Assembly (NCBI RefSeq): GCF_050947875.1
Contig: NC_134570.1
Coordinates: 104,425,122-104,489,121, forward strand
Length of the DNA stretch: 64,000 nucleotides
DNA from: Dermacentor variabilis
Taxonomy: Eukaryota; Arthropoda; Arachnida; Ixodida; Ixodidae
Reading direction: 5' to 3'
Shown: piece after piece, positions 34,466-47,320 of the stretch
Numbering within the stretch: position 1 is the stretch's first letter
Layout: every line of letters starts with the position of its first letter
Made by a program: the position numbers and the translations under genes
The notes under the pieces: model-generated
Told to the model about the DNA's origin: nothing
The model's input: the letters and a program-made list of their open reading frames with translations, nothing else
Database searches by the model: none

Positions 34466-36890
34466 ACTAGAAGTTTTAACCGCCCTACACAAACTGCAAG
34501 CCGGTCAGGCGATACTTTTGAATTAATTAAAATCTATACCTACGAACCTAAGCCAAAACGACAAAGCCTTAGATGACATCACAAAAAGGCTAAATAAAAT
34601 TGAATACAATTTCTCGACCCTAATTCCGCTTCAAAGCGAAGTAGGAAACATGCATGCATTAGCGTCGCAAAAAACGCAGTTAATCTCTTCGCTTACGGCT
34701 AGAATACATGATGCGGAAGATCTAACTCGCCGATCAAATCTGTTATTCTTCGGCCTAAAAGATTGCGTCACTGAGTCGTGGGCAGAATACAAAAAACTAG
34801 TAATTGTCGTTTGTCGGGAATACATGAACGTATCAATCGAGCCTAAAGAAGTCGGAAGAGCACATCGCCTAGATCGGTCCAAACCTAACGTAAACAGACC
34901 TATACTCGTTAGTTTTTCACATTTCAAAGACAAAGAGCGCGTTTTTTCAAACGCGGGCAAGCTAAAACAAACGAAGTTCCGTGTTAGCGAAGGCTTTTCA
35001 CCCAACATACGCCTTGCGCGGGAAAAGCTATCCAAATTCGCAAGACCTCAGGGCAAGCTATTTAGACTACGTGCAACAGATTAATAATCGATGAAACCAC
35101 ATTTGTGCACGATCGCGGCTCACAAAAAGTCGTTTCTTCTCCGCATTAGCCATCGCCCTGTCGTCCTGTCTACACCTAGTTAAAGCCCACCCCTATTTCC
35201 GTCTCATATAGAAACGTCAGGACCATCATACCAGAGTGCGACTAACTTACAAGTACTATTGAATCTACTGAACGTAAACTTGTTCTCGCTGAAATGTGGC
35301 TAAACTCGACAGTTTATGATATTTAACTGTGGTCCTATTTTCCGGAGTTTGACATATTCCGCCGGGACCGCAAAGGCAGGCGTGGTGGTGGTGTGTTCAT
35401 AGCTGCCCGCAGGAATTTACATTGCTCTATTATTAAAGTTCAGTCATCACGGAAGGTATCGTTTGTATTGTGCGGCGTGCTTCAGCCTCCAACGCTTGTC
35501 GGTGTCTGCTACCGGCCTCCTGACGCAGCGGCACATTGCGTCACATAATTTTACAATCGTCTGAATGCAATTTATACGCTCAAATCAATATTCTTGGGGA
35601 TTAAGATTTTGCTAATATTTCCTGGGCTGATTTGGCGTTATTTTGTTGTCGCGTGCCTAACATTTGGACTAACACAACTTGTTTCAGCGCCTGCGAGAGT
35701 GACCGAACATTCGTCAAACATTCTTGATCTTCTACTTACATCCCACATTGATAGTTTATTGACCCTTTCATTCCTTAGCGGTTTAAGTGACCATTTATAG
35801 TTATAGGTTTAAGTGCATGCTTCGTGTATAGTTATGCGACCCAAAACTACAAAGGAAAAGAAAACGTTAATGCTTTACGACAAAGGGAATCCCGAAGTAT
35901 CAATGACGAGCTTTCTACTTTTTCTGACTAGTTCTTGCTTGATGTTTCTCAGCGCAGTGTTGAAACTAACTGCTGCCTGTTTAAACACAAGCTAGACGAC
36001 CTAATCAAAGCCCATATTCTTACCATAACCATTACAGCACGATCTCATTCCACGTGTTTTAATACAACATCAAAACGACTAAACAACAAAAAAACGTCAA
36101 TTTTGGTACGCAGAACTGGTCGGCAAAACACGTGCTTGGGAAGCTTATCGCGACACCGAAAAGCTCTTCCTCTCACCCACTGCTGATGCACAACAATCAT
36201 CTTTTACTTCAACTTTACCTTATATGATACGAAATAATCCAAACGAAGTTCTGGATTTGCATGAAACCTACCCCCTCTAACACTCTATACTTGCATGACG
36301 AGCAAGATCATGAAACTCCTGCGCACAACGTTGCGCATGTACTTAATACCGCTTTTGTTCAGTATGCACCCGTTAACCATCTGACACCTTGCGTCCCCTC
36401 TCCCAACAGATCATCCAATGATGCGAGAAATTACGTTCGACGCTCCTGGCATTTCTATATCGACTCTCTAAAACTCACATCTTCCGCAGGGATTTATGGC
36501 ATAAAGTCGAACATATTGAAAAATACTAACCACGTTTCAAGCATTATCTTGTCGTACATATTTCAGCAGTCCCTCTCCTCTGGCATGGTCTCATTGGATT
36601 GCAATATGGACAAGATCATCCCGGTTCCGAAAGAAGGTAGGCCATCATCACCTAAAAATTACCGTCAAATATCCGTGACAAGTGTTTGTTTCAAACAGAT
36701 AGAACACGTTCTTTATTCTCAACTTATAAATTTTCTCCTTTCCGTAATTTTTTTCACCCAAACCAGCATGGTTTCCCTAAGGTCTCTCGTGCGGCACACA
36801 ACATGCGCTCTTTGTTAACGTTATCAGTTCTAGTCCCGAGACTAACACTCAGTCGATGCGTTGTTCCTTCACATCGACAACGTAACAAGC
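34466..36890 (+). mobile_element. LINE (CR1/Jockey-type) with ORF1, endonuclease and partial RT
   Basis: ORF1 reads from about 34466 (one in-frame TAA near 34525) through a coiled-coil segment (NDKALDDITKRLNKIEYNF), then the core at 34650-35084: DAEDLTRRSNLLFFGL, EVGRAHRLDRSKPNVN, RPILVSFSHFKDKERVF. The endonuclease (35240-35805) is broken but shows GRRGGGVF-like sequence near 35385 and TEHSSNILDLLLTS then LSGLSDHL near its end. RT (36261-36890) shows DSLKLTSSAGIYGIKSNIL, then IFQQSLSSGM, IIPVPKEGRPSSPKNYRQIS and LYSQLINFL, followed by a QHGFPK block in another frame. It stops before the catalytic YADD motif. Truncated on the 3' side at a junction with gypsy sequence. Confidence 0.83.
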
Positions 36891-37760
36891 ATGTGACGCC
36901 TCCTCGGGCATAATCTTCATTGGCCCGCAAGGCTCGCTGGCCTGCCAGGCTCGGTAGGCAACATTGGTCGCCGCACCCAATAAACACCGAGGAGCACAGG
37001 TGCTCGGCGGTCAGTCATCGTTCATCACCGCCACGCTGCGGAGCGTCTGTCTAACGGTGAGTGCCTCGAGCTTTCCCTCGTTCACGAATACGGGCGGCTT
37101 GTGAGACTGGTGACGAGTACCCACGGATTGTCTCACGCCGCCGCCAGCGGCGAAACACCGCCCCCCATTGCTGCCGCCATGCCGCTGTACGGAAGGGTCG
37201 AGCCGTCGAGGGAAATGTGTCCGTCTGGCCAATTTACGTGGTACAAGTACACGTGTTCTTCCGGGCAAACGACACACCCAAGGCCAAACAGCGGGACATT
37301 TTCCTGGCCAGCTGTGGTACCCGTGTCTTCAGTCTCCTGCTCGACCTTCTCAAGCCAGACACGCTGGGTGAGCTGCTCGCAATAGTGCGCTCGCATTTGA
37401 AACCAGCACCGTTCACACTAATGGAGGGCTTCCGCTTCAACAACCGGAGCCACCGGGAAGAAGAGACTCTCGGGCAGTTCGTTGCTGGGCTACAAGGGTT
37501 AGCGAGTGCCTGCGTTTTCGGGGACCAGCTGGACTCGCTGCTCCGGGACCGTTTCGTCTGCGGCACCAACAACCCCGCCATGGAGACGCCACTCCTGTAG
37601 CTTCCCGACCTTTCACTGGACGACGCCGTGAAGGCAGCGCTCGGAATGGAAGCTGCCGCCAAGGGCGCCGGAGAGATTGCCCATGTGACTGGCTCATCGT
37701 CGGTGGAAGCGGCGATCAACAAGTTCGCAACAAAAAGTTGTACCTGCGGCTGCACTAAAG
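36890..37760 (+). mobile_element. Ty3/gypsy 5' fragment: LTR end and gag capsid
   Basis: The first 150 bp look like an LTR 3' portion (AATAAACACCGAGGAGC near 36980). Gag starts at ATG 37179 (MPLYGRVEPS), shifts frame near 37205, and then reads VSVWPIYVVQVHVFFRANDT, AKQRDIFLASCGTRVFSLL, LMEGFRFNNRSHREEETLG and LLRDRFVCGTNNPAMETPLL. After a stop at 37598-37600 it continues with LSLDDAVKAALGMEAAAKGA and ends at a TCTCG-type zinc-knuckle start. Everything downstream (protease, RT) is missing. I attribute it to gypsy by recalled gag similarity. Confidence 0.7.
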
Positions 37761-38464
37761 TGTACTAGAATGTGTTGAGTGGCGCGACCGGCCGGCGCGG
37801 AGAGGGCCGGTGAGCGTGGAAGTTGGCGGTGGCGCTACAGTCATGTGCGCTTGAATGCGTCTTCGCGGTCAGCCTGCCGTTTGTTGCCACGTGCGGAAGT
37901 TTCTGCGTAAAGCTCGCGTGATGTTCAGATTAATGCATCGTTCCTCTTTAGTAAAATGAATTATGGAAATGCTTTGTGACCTCACGTACCCCATAGAAAG
38001 CTCCAAAACAATCGCGATCTTGTTTAGTTTGCACACGACGCTGCGACACGGAATTACGTAACAGCCTTGCGGAATGCAGTGACTGCGATGTTGTTGCCTT
38101 AATGCCATGACACACACTCACGACGGGGAATAGGCCAGGGTTCGGCGAGGAGCGTGCCTCGGTCGCATGGATGCTTTCGTTGTCTTTTAGCGCACGCAGT
38201 TCTTTAGAGGGGCTAGCTAGTGGACTTAATTCCATCATCAGTGCAAGTAGAGCCTTTGTAAAAAATTTAGAGCCGACGGAGTTTACTTCCGAGCCACACC
38301 GCATAGCTCGTAATGCATTTCCAGCGTTCCATATCTCCTGAAGGTAAGATTTTTGGTACCGTTACCTCTAATGGGCTGAACGCCCAAAGTTACTACAGGA
38401 GCCCCACTACACGGCCTAGAAGCAAACCCCGTGAGCTCTCAGCTTTTGACAATTGCTGTACCTA
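37761..38464. other. no supported feature
   Basis: Lies between the gypsy gag fragment and the P-type transposon. Nothing recognisable. Confidence 0.4.
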
Positions 38465-41400
38465 GTAAAAGTGCCGGTCTAGTTCATGTATCTAATACCA
38501 ACTTTCCGCAAACTTGAGAGAAGCGCCAATAATAGGTCAGGCAAACTTTGTGCACGGCAACCCAGTCTTAAGACAGCAGTAGCCGCCCCCCTCCCCGCTT
38601 AAAAAATACATGAATATGCATGTCACAACTAATTTTATTTACATATACTGTGCCCCACTCAGTCCCAACAAAATCTTGCATCTCAATTTTCTACGCGCGG
38701 CTCAACTTCAAATGCTGCTGTGCTTTCCTTCGGGCGAAATCACGAGACATGTTGAGACCTTTGACCAAAAAACATGCATTCTGGTCACAAGATAAAACCC
38801 AATCAAATTTGAGGTGAGCTCCTCGAAGTGCTGATCGCATGCAATACGGTGCATACCTGTCTCGTTCAGAAGAGCAAACACAACCCCGATGCTGTCGTGA
38901 TGCAGTTCTCCAGAGCTAAAACATCCTGTGAAAACGTCCTTAAGCGGACTGGTAAACTTGAAGAGGGTCAATGCAGGTTAGAGCAAGCCATCAAAATCTC
39001 ATGCTTTTGTAAATGTGGCAGCATTGAAGTTTTTGCCATCGGGAGCTGGTAACAGAAGCTGATCCATGCACACACGACATATTGTTTTCAAGATACACTT
39101 TCTTGCAACATACCCTGCAATATAGTACGTAAACCTTGAGTCACTCCTCTCATTGTTATAAGAGTGTTCAGTCATAGCATCTTTTTTGTTAAGCGCTCTT
39201 TCAGCTTCATCAAGATTACCGATGTTGATCAGCATATCAATAAGTTTCTGCTGCTTGTGAGAACCTGCCGCTTGGTCCTTCACTGATAGAAGCGAGCTAA
39301 CCATAACCTCAGGCACATTTGACCCAGCGACGCTCTCTGCCAGATTGTAATAATTGAGGCAGTTGACGGTAATTAGGAATTGCTGTGGGCTTGGGTGGGC
39401 ATTACAACCTGACGACTGCCTTACTATACCGAATGTACTCTCAAGCTTGTCTTGGCTCAGGCGCGATGTCATCACATATGAAAAGCCAAGCTCTGAATGT
39501 GTATAAGTCAACAGCTCCAAGGTACTTGTAAGAGTGACTCTCAGTCCATCAGCTGTTGATTCACTCAGGAACTTCCCCTTCTTTGCATGAGCTTCCCACT
39601 TATTCAAGAAGTCCAGGAAATTAACAAGCTCCTGCACTGTAGGTAAGTCAGACTTCAAAGCTTTAGATGGGAAACGTGACGTCATTGTGGTGATCAGGCA
39701 CGTCATTCTCCTGTAGAAAAGTAACCAAACTGGTTTCAAGTTAGCTGAAGTGACGGTATCAATCATGAAAAGTATGTGACATTGCAGATAAAGAAAATGC
39801 CAAAAACATCTAAGCACTGAAAAAAAGAAATGACAATAATACGTTGAATTATAGCCACAGTAGCTGCATTTCGACGAAGAACGTGAAATGCAAAATAGCC
39901 CATGTGCTGTACAGCACGAGCGCCCTTTAAAAATACCTAAGTGGGGATCTCATATAACCCATATAGCTTTTGGATCTTGGAATGTATAGGCCTATTACAA
40001 AGTGACAGGATAAGAATGCAAAAGGAAGTCCAAGGTGATAATAATTTCGAATATCAAGGGGAGCGCTGAATTAACAATACACACCGGAAAAACATATCTT
40101 TTGCTGCAATGTTTCCACAACCTTTTTCAAGCTGGGGCTTGTAAAGATGCAGGCCTCTTAGAGTGTCCGAGCTGAACAGCTGAAAAACATAGGACACTCT
40201 CATCTTCACGAAGTTGTTAGGCTCAAGATGCACTTTTGTCTGTGGGGGCATTGTCTTTAGTGTTATATTGTTTGCACCTAGATTGAGGGCTTCCTTGAGT
40301 GGCTCCAGGGATACCTATATGAAAAAGTCAAAACGAAGACGAACAGGAATGAGCTGTTACATCTCGTGTTGTGATGCAAATGCAAAATAAAGGAATGGTC
40401 TTGTTCATATGAACCACAAGTGCTCAACACACTTTATAGCCATATTATAGACAAACATGTTTGCGCCAGGGCATAAAACATATTGCACCAAAGCTATAGT
40501 CATGCCTACCATTGTTTATTACGAGAATAGAACTTACTGTTCCGTCTGGTGTGTCGAAGGTCGTTTGCAGAAGCCGATTGCGAAGGTTCTTCACCAGATG
40601 AGGGAAGTCGGAGAGGAAATGCAGGAAACGTTTGTTGTCCAATGGGTGGAGGCTCTTTGCTACATTTCCTTTACTGTTGCCTTCACACCCATCACTCGCC
40701 ACATCTTCCGGTTCCATGGCGCAGCATCACATGTTACATAATCAACAAACAGACCTGCTTGCTCAGCGAGAGCTGTGGCGTTAAGGATAATCTCTGCAAG
40801 AAGATCTCCTTTGATGTTGGTATAGGTTGCAATTGTGCCCAAGATCTGAGTCCACTTTCGAACTAAAGGAACGAACATAACCACAAAGCCCATGATTTGA
40901 CAGCAGGTGTACCTGCTCTTTCGGTGTGTAGGGGCCCAAGTCCGCGAAGCATGCAACTTTGCCAGCACTGTCAACGGAGAAGTGCTCGCACAGAAACATC
41001 GCGTCTACAATCAGCCCACCGTGACACCTGAAAGGATCCATTACAGAGGTTTTCTTCTTCAGTGCGTTGAGCATGTTCTGATTGAACTCAAAACTGCCCA
41101 TGTAATTTGACAAATACTTTCTGATAGTACATCTGCTTGGAAGCACTAGGATCTTTTGTCTGCGGATGTATTCATAAAGCCACGGGCTTCGCATGTTCAG
41201 GAGAATGCACTCAAGCATCCACTCTTTGTCGTATGACATGCCTCGAGTGCTTTTTTTTGCAGCTTGAAAGCACTGCTTTACAGCCAGCTGTTGCTTAGGG
41301 GTCAAAGATTGAATTCTGACCTGCAGAATGCTCTCGGCGGTGGCTGCAACAGCTTTCTTCATGCTGGCGATAACACAACTTAGTGTTTTAACCTTTGATG

Positions 41401-42833
41401 CAAGTCTATTAGCTTTTTTGTTCGAAGCTTGGAGTTTGCACAAACTGCTGCAAGTAGGTTTCGTCCCTCGGCATTTCAGGCGTGACTTTCTCGTCTGCAG
41501 GGTCTTGCGGAGGTACTTGCAATGCATGCAAGGCAACCCTGTAAAAAAATAGAAAAAGAATTGGATTCTGCGAATGCCTTACCAAATGCGATACAGTACT
41601 CTAATATTTCTTGTCGCATGATAAAATTTACTGAAGCAGGTATGATCATATACGGAACTTATTTGCAGTAGTTTTAGTAAAGTGTATCTCCATGGAGTGC
41701 GCTACATTTCGTGAGACAATGAACATTTCTATCTTACCAGCATCTGGTGATCTCCCTGAGCAGTTCACACTGAAGAGGGCTCCTCTTCTTGACTCGATTT
41801 GTTCATGAAGAACTTTTGTGAGCTCACACGAAGTCACAAACGACGCTTCCATCGCTCCACAGCATACAGGAATGTTTGCAGCTCTTTGCAAGAGCTCTGT
41901 TGCTTGTTGCACGGTCATCAAACGACACTTATTTACGAGCTTTTCTGACACGAGCACTTTACACTCGACGATGTCCTGGTTTGAACAATCAAAAAACACG
42001 GCTCTGTCAATTGCGAGCTCGTTTCAGCGGGAGTCCAGTGTCCAGGCCACGTATGAAACTCCAGGAAAGTTTTGAAATTGATGTGGTGCCCATGACTTCG
42101 AAGGAAGCGCGAGGTTGCGAAGATCAGCTAGACCAACGCAGTCAGCTCAAGCATCGTTTCCTTCATGTCCCACTGTACCGCGATCAACGTCGTCTGATCG
42201 AGTAGGAGATAGAGCATCCGTGCGACAACGATTTATCTTCTTTTCAGCAGTCACTATTTGTCGTCGTTTCCTCTCCAGCCTCGGTGCCGGGGTTTTCACG
42301 CTCAGGTAGTTGGGCAAGTTGGGCAAGATTGTCGGCACCGCATCAAGGGAAAGAGTTGGTGATCCTCTAGGAATTCGTACTTCAGCACTATTCACAATGT
42401 TCACATAGTCTCTTATTATGAAACGCGACTCAAAATTCAGCTCGCACACTGCACAGTCGACGTCCAGTGGTTTCTCAGACCTGTGTAATTTCCGTTGCCA
42501 AACCAGTCGCCGTTCCTCGTCAGCTGGAGTTTTGAAAAGGGAAAGCTTGTGGTTATGTCCAGTTCGAGCATATCCCGTCTTGCACCCTGGCGCGTAGCAG
42601 TAATTTAGCCGTTGCTTGGGAGGCATCACAGATGAACAGCAGGCCAGCGGAGATTTCTCGATAGGAAGAACTGCCAAAACCAAGCACAACAACCATCCCT
42701 AGCAAGCAAAGCTCTTCAAGTGCGGTCGACGACAGCGCCGCCGCAACTTTCTACACAAGCTGGGGCCTCGGCTAACAAACCGGTCTCCGCTCCTTCCACT
42801 TAAAACGTTCTAGTACATTCTAGCTGCACTTAC
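38465..42833 (-). mobile_element. P-superfamily (THAP9-like) DNA transposon
   Basis: The transposase region 38708-42626 defines the element. Candidate imperfect terminal inverted repeats lie outside it. The plus strand at about 38465-38500 reads GTAAAAGTGCCGGTCTAG then TTCATGTATCTAA. The complement of about 42803-42833 reads GTAAGTGCAGCTAGAATG then TACTAGAAC. They share GTAA..GTGC..CTAG..ATGTA..CTA with small gaps. I found no clear 8-bp target duplication, so the ends are provisional, while the transposon identity is firm. Confidence 0.55.
38708..42626 (-). pseudogene. P-element-type transposase with THAP domain, three introns, inactivated
   Basis: From ATG 42626: THAP zinc finger (residues 1-80; CYAPGCKTGY...CAVCELNFESRFI), a basic linker, then exon 2 from 41538 (KYLRKTLQTRKSRLKCRG; SPKQQ-like LTPKQQLAVKQCF; RGMSYDKEWMLECILL), and the RNase H-like core with catalytic Asp in GGLIVDAMFL and in FVDYVTCDAAPWNRKMW. 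Then FLHFLSDFPHLVKNLRNRLL, LEPNNFVKMRVSYVFQLF, MTSRLSQDKLESTFGIVRQS (third acidic position) and ITVNCLNYYNL. Introns with GT/AG ends are at 41539-41737 (phase 1), 40315-40537 (phase 0) and 39711-40084. Lesions: stops at 42147-42149, 42024-42026, 38999-39001 and about 38978-38980, and frameshifts near 40886 and 40670. Total exon length is about 3.1 kb, the size of a full transposase. The last THAP zinc ligand is Asn, not His. Confidence 0.86.
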
Positions 42834-43220
42834 GAATGTCAATGAGCGCACCTTGTACAATTGTGTGCCCAAGAAGCGATCAAGAGATAGCGCCACTCGG
42901 CTAGTGACACGCTGGACAAGAGCTGCTTCTGCACTCTCCGCTTTCGCAGTCTCTTGAATCCACCTCGTCTTCAGCATCTCGAAATATCTTGAAGACGCGT
43001 GGTTTTTTTTTTCGCGTTAGAAAGCATACTGCAGCTATCGCAATAGCTGATAGCGCAGCGCAGCTACAGTCTTCGCAGGTGCTGCCACCGCGGGCGCTGC
43101 CTGTCTTGACGCTAGCAGTCGACATGGCGCAAAAGGGCACATTTAAGGTGTTTTAGCTAGCTTGATTAGTGGGAGAAGCCTGTAGCTTTCAGAGTGCTGC
43201 AGGCAACAACTAAAAACAGA
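42834..43220. other. no supported feature
   Basis: Between the transposon end and the GGAT repeat. A minus-strand frame at 42901-43140 is open for 79 codons but has no domain I recognise. Confidence 0.4.
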
Positions 43221-43416
43221 GGAAGGAAGGAAGGATGGATGGATGGATGGATGGATGGATGGATGGATGGATGGATGGATGGATGGATGGATGGATGGAT
43301 GGATGGATGGATGGATGGATGGATGGATGGATGGGCGGGCGGGCGGGCGGACGGACGGACGGATGGACGGACGGACGGATGGACGGACGGACGGATGGAC
43401 GGACGGACGGACGGAT
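43221..43416. repeat. compound tetranucleotide microsatellite
   Basis: Three GGAA units, then about 25 units of GGAT (43233-43333), four GGGC units, then interspersed GGAC and GGAT units to 43416. The long open frames across it on both strands (MDGW or HPSI repeats) are products of the repeat. Confidence 0.97.
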
Positions 43417-46095
43417 GCCGCAAGGCACGTGAGGTATGTAAAGAGTGTTAATCGCATTAAAATTTTCTAATGGATATCTGATCAAGATCGGCCGAAGCAC
43501 GGGATACTGAGTGAAACTGCGAGAGTGCTGCAAAGTTAGGAAATCGAATGCGCTCGCCGCTAAATTATTTATAACAGTACCCGCACCACTGCTTATAACA
43601 TGTGGAGTTATGGTGAGCAGGAACAGTACTACCGTTCAGGCGCGATGGTAGGCAAGGACAAAGTGTTCTGCGCCATAGTGCGTCGCTTTCAATCCTATCT
43701 TTCCATTTGCTTTATTTCTCTGCGATTTATTTGTCTCAAAATACTGAAGGCGAATGCATGGCCGAAAAAAGAGTGATATCTTATTCATAAAAAATTAAAA
43801 GAATAAGAAACTGCAATAATAACAGCACTCAGGTAGAAAACACAATAATGATACATGAGAAACATACACAAAACATAATTTTACTAGGTAGACGTTCTAG
43901 TGCACCACTAAAATATGCTGAGATAAATACGGATAGCCGTAACGAATTCCAATCTTGCACTGTTCGAGGAAAAGAAACTGTGCTTAAAACTGTTAGTTTT
44001 GGCAAAAATTTGAGCCAGCCAATGTCCATGAACATTGCGAGTCCTCACTGGAGGATGCTTAATGCACTTCCGAAGTTAGATTTTTTTTACCCTTATATTC
44101 TATTATAAATCAATGTCAATCGACCACCCTTTCTGTGGGCTTCTGTATTTGAAGCTTGTGCAAATGCATTAAGTGTGACCTGGAGTCTTTTCTCCTATAT
44201 TTACCGAATATAAACCTAACTGCATTTCTAATGACTTTTGCAAGCTGCATAATGTCGTTTTTCGTGTGCGGGCCTCATACTGGTGAAGCATATATTCGAG
44301 TAAAGACCGCACACCAGTACCAGAAGCCAATTTCTTTATGGGTGGCAGACAGTCCTTATTTTCTCCGGGAAACCCTTATGGAATACATGTGAGAATACAT
44401 TATAGCTAGGTTAGGGTAGAACGTAAAGACTGCACACAGCTAGATGCGCGGGGCATTCCCATGACTATGTTTAAGCAGTGGCATAGGCATGCGGCCGTAT
44501 TTGAGCACATTGCTGGTGTAACAATTACTTTTAAGCTGCTCGAATAGCTGGCAGCGCCAAATATTCGCTGAGATTCGGTAATAATCTGTCAGGACAAAGC
44601 AAATTTCAAGTTCCCGCGGCCAACAACTTCACGCACCCTAACTCTCCCCCAAAAAATTGGTAGGAAGTACACGCAATGGTGGCAGCCCAGTAAGGCATTC
44701 CCCACGCTCGAACACTGAATTGAATTGTTCTTGAATATAGACCAAGAAATGTGCAGGAGCTGAAGGCACACAATGCCTTGTACCTGTAGCATATATGTAT
44801 ATATCCGTAGGTGTAAATACTAAAGCGCAAGCTTCTCTATGTCGACGCACGTGTTTTTTGTGCGGTTAATACTCTTTGCATTGAAACTTTCTGCATTATG
44901 TTTATCCCCACACACTGCGACTCACGTGGTAACTCTTAGATGAGCCGTTGCTGTTCTCCAGAATCCAATGCGTGGTGTCTAATTTGTGAGGTCAACGAGA
45001 GAGAGAAAAAGCTTTAATCTTGAGAAATGTGTAGGAACCGGCCGGAAGAGTTTGCGTCTAGCTTGTTACTGCGCAGCTAAGAGTGAAGGGTTAGCAATAG
45101 ACGATATAAGCAAGAGAGAAAAATGAGGCGACGATAACGGCCTACCGTGAATGCAAGTAATCAGTTAAACATACGGAACAGGCAACATGTACAGTGCTTA
45201 CACATGCACTACAGGTGCCGTCTGTGGAGGCAATGCTTGCGCACGCCATATTATAAAAGATATAAAAGATGCGAAGGGCCAGAATAAGAGCAAAGGATGA
45301 CGACAGTTTTTGGCACGGTGTACAGCAGGAGTCAATACGTCGGCGACACAAGGAAATAACCGTCACAGAAATGCAAGGGGAACACGAATACAAGTAACAA
45401 ACACCGTCACGTGCCAGAACACGAGGGCCAAGGGTAAGCACGAGGGTTTTACGTTCAGCACCACAAATAGCAAGACTGCCCTCACTCAGCCCTTCCCATC
45501 CTGATTTGTTTTTATTACTCGCCATTCCGTATTCGGTCGTCATTCAGACCTCTCGGTCGCTTTCTGATGCGTCTTTACAGGCTGAGCCCGAATGATCATG
45601 CACCTCGTGGGCAGTTCAAAAGTCCAAACGTAGTTCAGCATTCCTGCGCCTAAGGCAAAGGTATGTTGTAGTGTTCCACCCCACATAGCTATTTGATTGT
45701 TTCATGCAGTGCAGTTCATTGAAAAGTGCTATTTTCTCCTCCTGATAAATTTAAGCTAGCGGCCACGAAGAGTGCCGTTTACATAGTCTGCTTTCCTATA
45801 GTTTCCTTATTTTTTTTATCTTATCGCTGCAAAGCGCTATTATTGTTTGACTACTGCGAATGTCTCACCGCATCTTGCATACGGTCTTTGTAAGGGATGC
45901 TTCTGCAACGGTGAATCACTTTGCATAGCGCTGGTCCCGTCGTTTCCCTTTTGCGTGTGTTTTGTTTTTCGCGATGTGTTTGACTACGTAGGACATGTCT
46001 GAAATATCGAGAGATACAAATGGCTGTATTACATGTTACACGATTATTAGCCTGTAACATTTCTGTGTAATGGGTTTGCTTGTTTGTTATTAATC
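43417..46095. other. no supported gene
   Basis: No domain recognised in any frame, including the longest (45142-45543 minus). Nothing else seen. Confidence 0.4.
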
Positions 46096-46099
46096 TACA

Positions 46100-46285
46100 C
46101 GGGTTTAATAACGATACTTTACTTTCTTCCCCTCCTCCTTCTTTCTGCAGTTTTTGTATGAGTGCTGTGTTTTTACAATCACTATTTCTGTATCTATGCC
46201 CTCACGCAGTGCCCTTCTGTACATTTAAGTTATTTTGAAACAAATAAACCAACAATAAACAAATGAATAAATAATACAAAGTCGC
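46100..46285 (+). repeat. possible LINE 3' tail
   Basis: A T-rich stretch containing ATGCCCTCACGCAGTGCCCT is followed by AAATAAACCAACAATAAAC and further AAATAA units to about 46280. CR1-like LINE 3' ends in ticks, as I remember them, have this form. No ORF2 sequence is readable upstream, so this could be a short 5'-truncated copy. Confidence 0.3.
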
Positions 46286-47320
46286 GAAGTTCACCCTTTC
46301 ATACGGACTTCCTTTTATCAGGTCTCTTTTGGTGCTTCTTGGTAACCATGTTCAATGACTGTTGCATTTCAGTTATTTTCTCTTTAAGGGCCCGATGGCA
46401 TTGCATAAGAGAACGAAAAAGGGGAGTTATTGCCAATGTGAGAATGGCAATAACGTAGAAAATACAAGTGGAATACAAAGATACACATTTTAATGGGAAA
46501 GCAAGGCGTTATACTGAAGTAATTGGGCGAAGAATTACGAAGAACGTAAAATAATACAAAAAGCAACATGGTAGTGCGCTCACATTAATGGTGCCCTTGG
46601 TTGAACTTATTTCTGTTCATTTTAGAATGGTCCACAATTTATACTCTCTATATTTGGGAACGGAATTGTCACTGTACCTAGCTGCTCTTGCAAATTTGTG
46701 AGAACAGTCAGGCGAATACCAGCTCTGCCTTAGTAAAAATATGAAGTCCATCAACATGTGCTCGTTTCAGGTTTCTTTATCTTTTAAATTTGATTTAGAC
46801 GCCCACAGCACTGCAAAGCTTTGGACAAAAGGTGCGCTTTCATAGTTTAACTCGACGTTAGAAAGGCCCTTAAATTGGAAAATATCTTGCCGGAGTGTAT
46901 CGATTCCATAGAAGTAATACGCAAAACAAAAGGAGGGAGGAGGGAGGAGGGCATGAGGAAAATGTATTGAAAGGGCAGAATAACAATTAGCACACTGAAC
47001 AAAACACAGCACATAACGTTATATTAGCCAAGTAAATGCACTACCGAAATACTGGAGTAGTTCTTGATCGGCAATTTATTGATGCATAGCTATCAGTAGA
47101 AGGACGCAGGGAAATAAATAAACAAGTTATCTATTAAAGAAGCCAGGAAGAGCGCCTAAATATCTAGAACTCCTGGCTCCTTCGTCTGCGTGCGTGTTAT
47201 TGTGCACTACATTTCTAACGGCTGCGGAATCACTCTTAAATGAGTTAATTGCTGCCGTGCATGTTTTGTTAAAGGAAAAAACGCAGAAATTCACTTTACT
47301 ATTCAAGGTATTCGGCCGCC
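46286..47320. other. upstream region of the plus-strand NRF-like gene
   Basis: No repeat or gene recognised. The 5' UTR and promoter of the NRF-like gene should lie here. The ATG at 47321 is preceded by GCCGCC, a strong Kozak context. Confidence 0.35.

Noticed and set aside
37234..37755. Minus-strand frame of 173 codons
   Set aside because: Antisense to the plus-strand gypsy gag fragment; no domain of its own.
42901..43140. Minus-strand frame with Cys-rich segment upstream of the transposase
   Set aside because: No recognised domain and no in-frame connection to the THAP exon.
43143..43533. Open frames of 85-107 codons rich in HPSI or MDGW repeats on both strands
   Set aside because: They are produced by the GGAT/GGAC tetranucleotide repeat.
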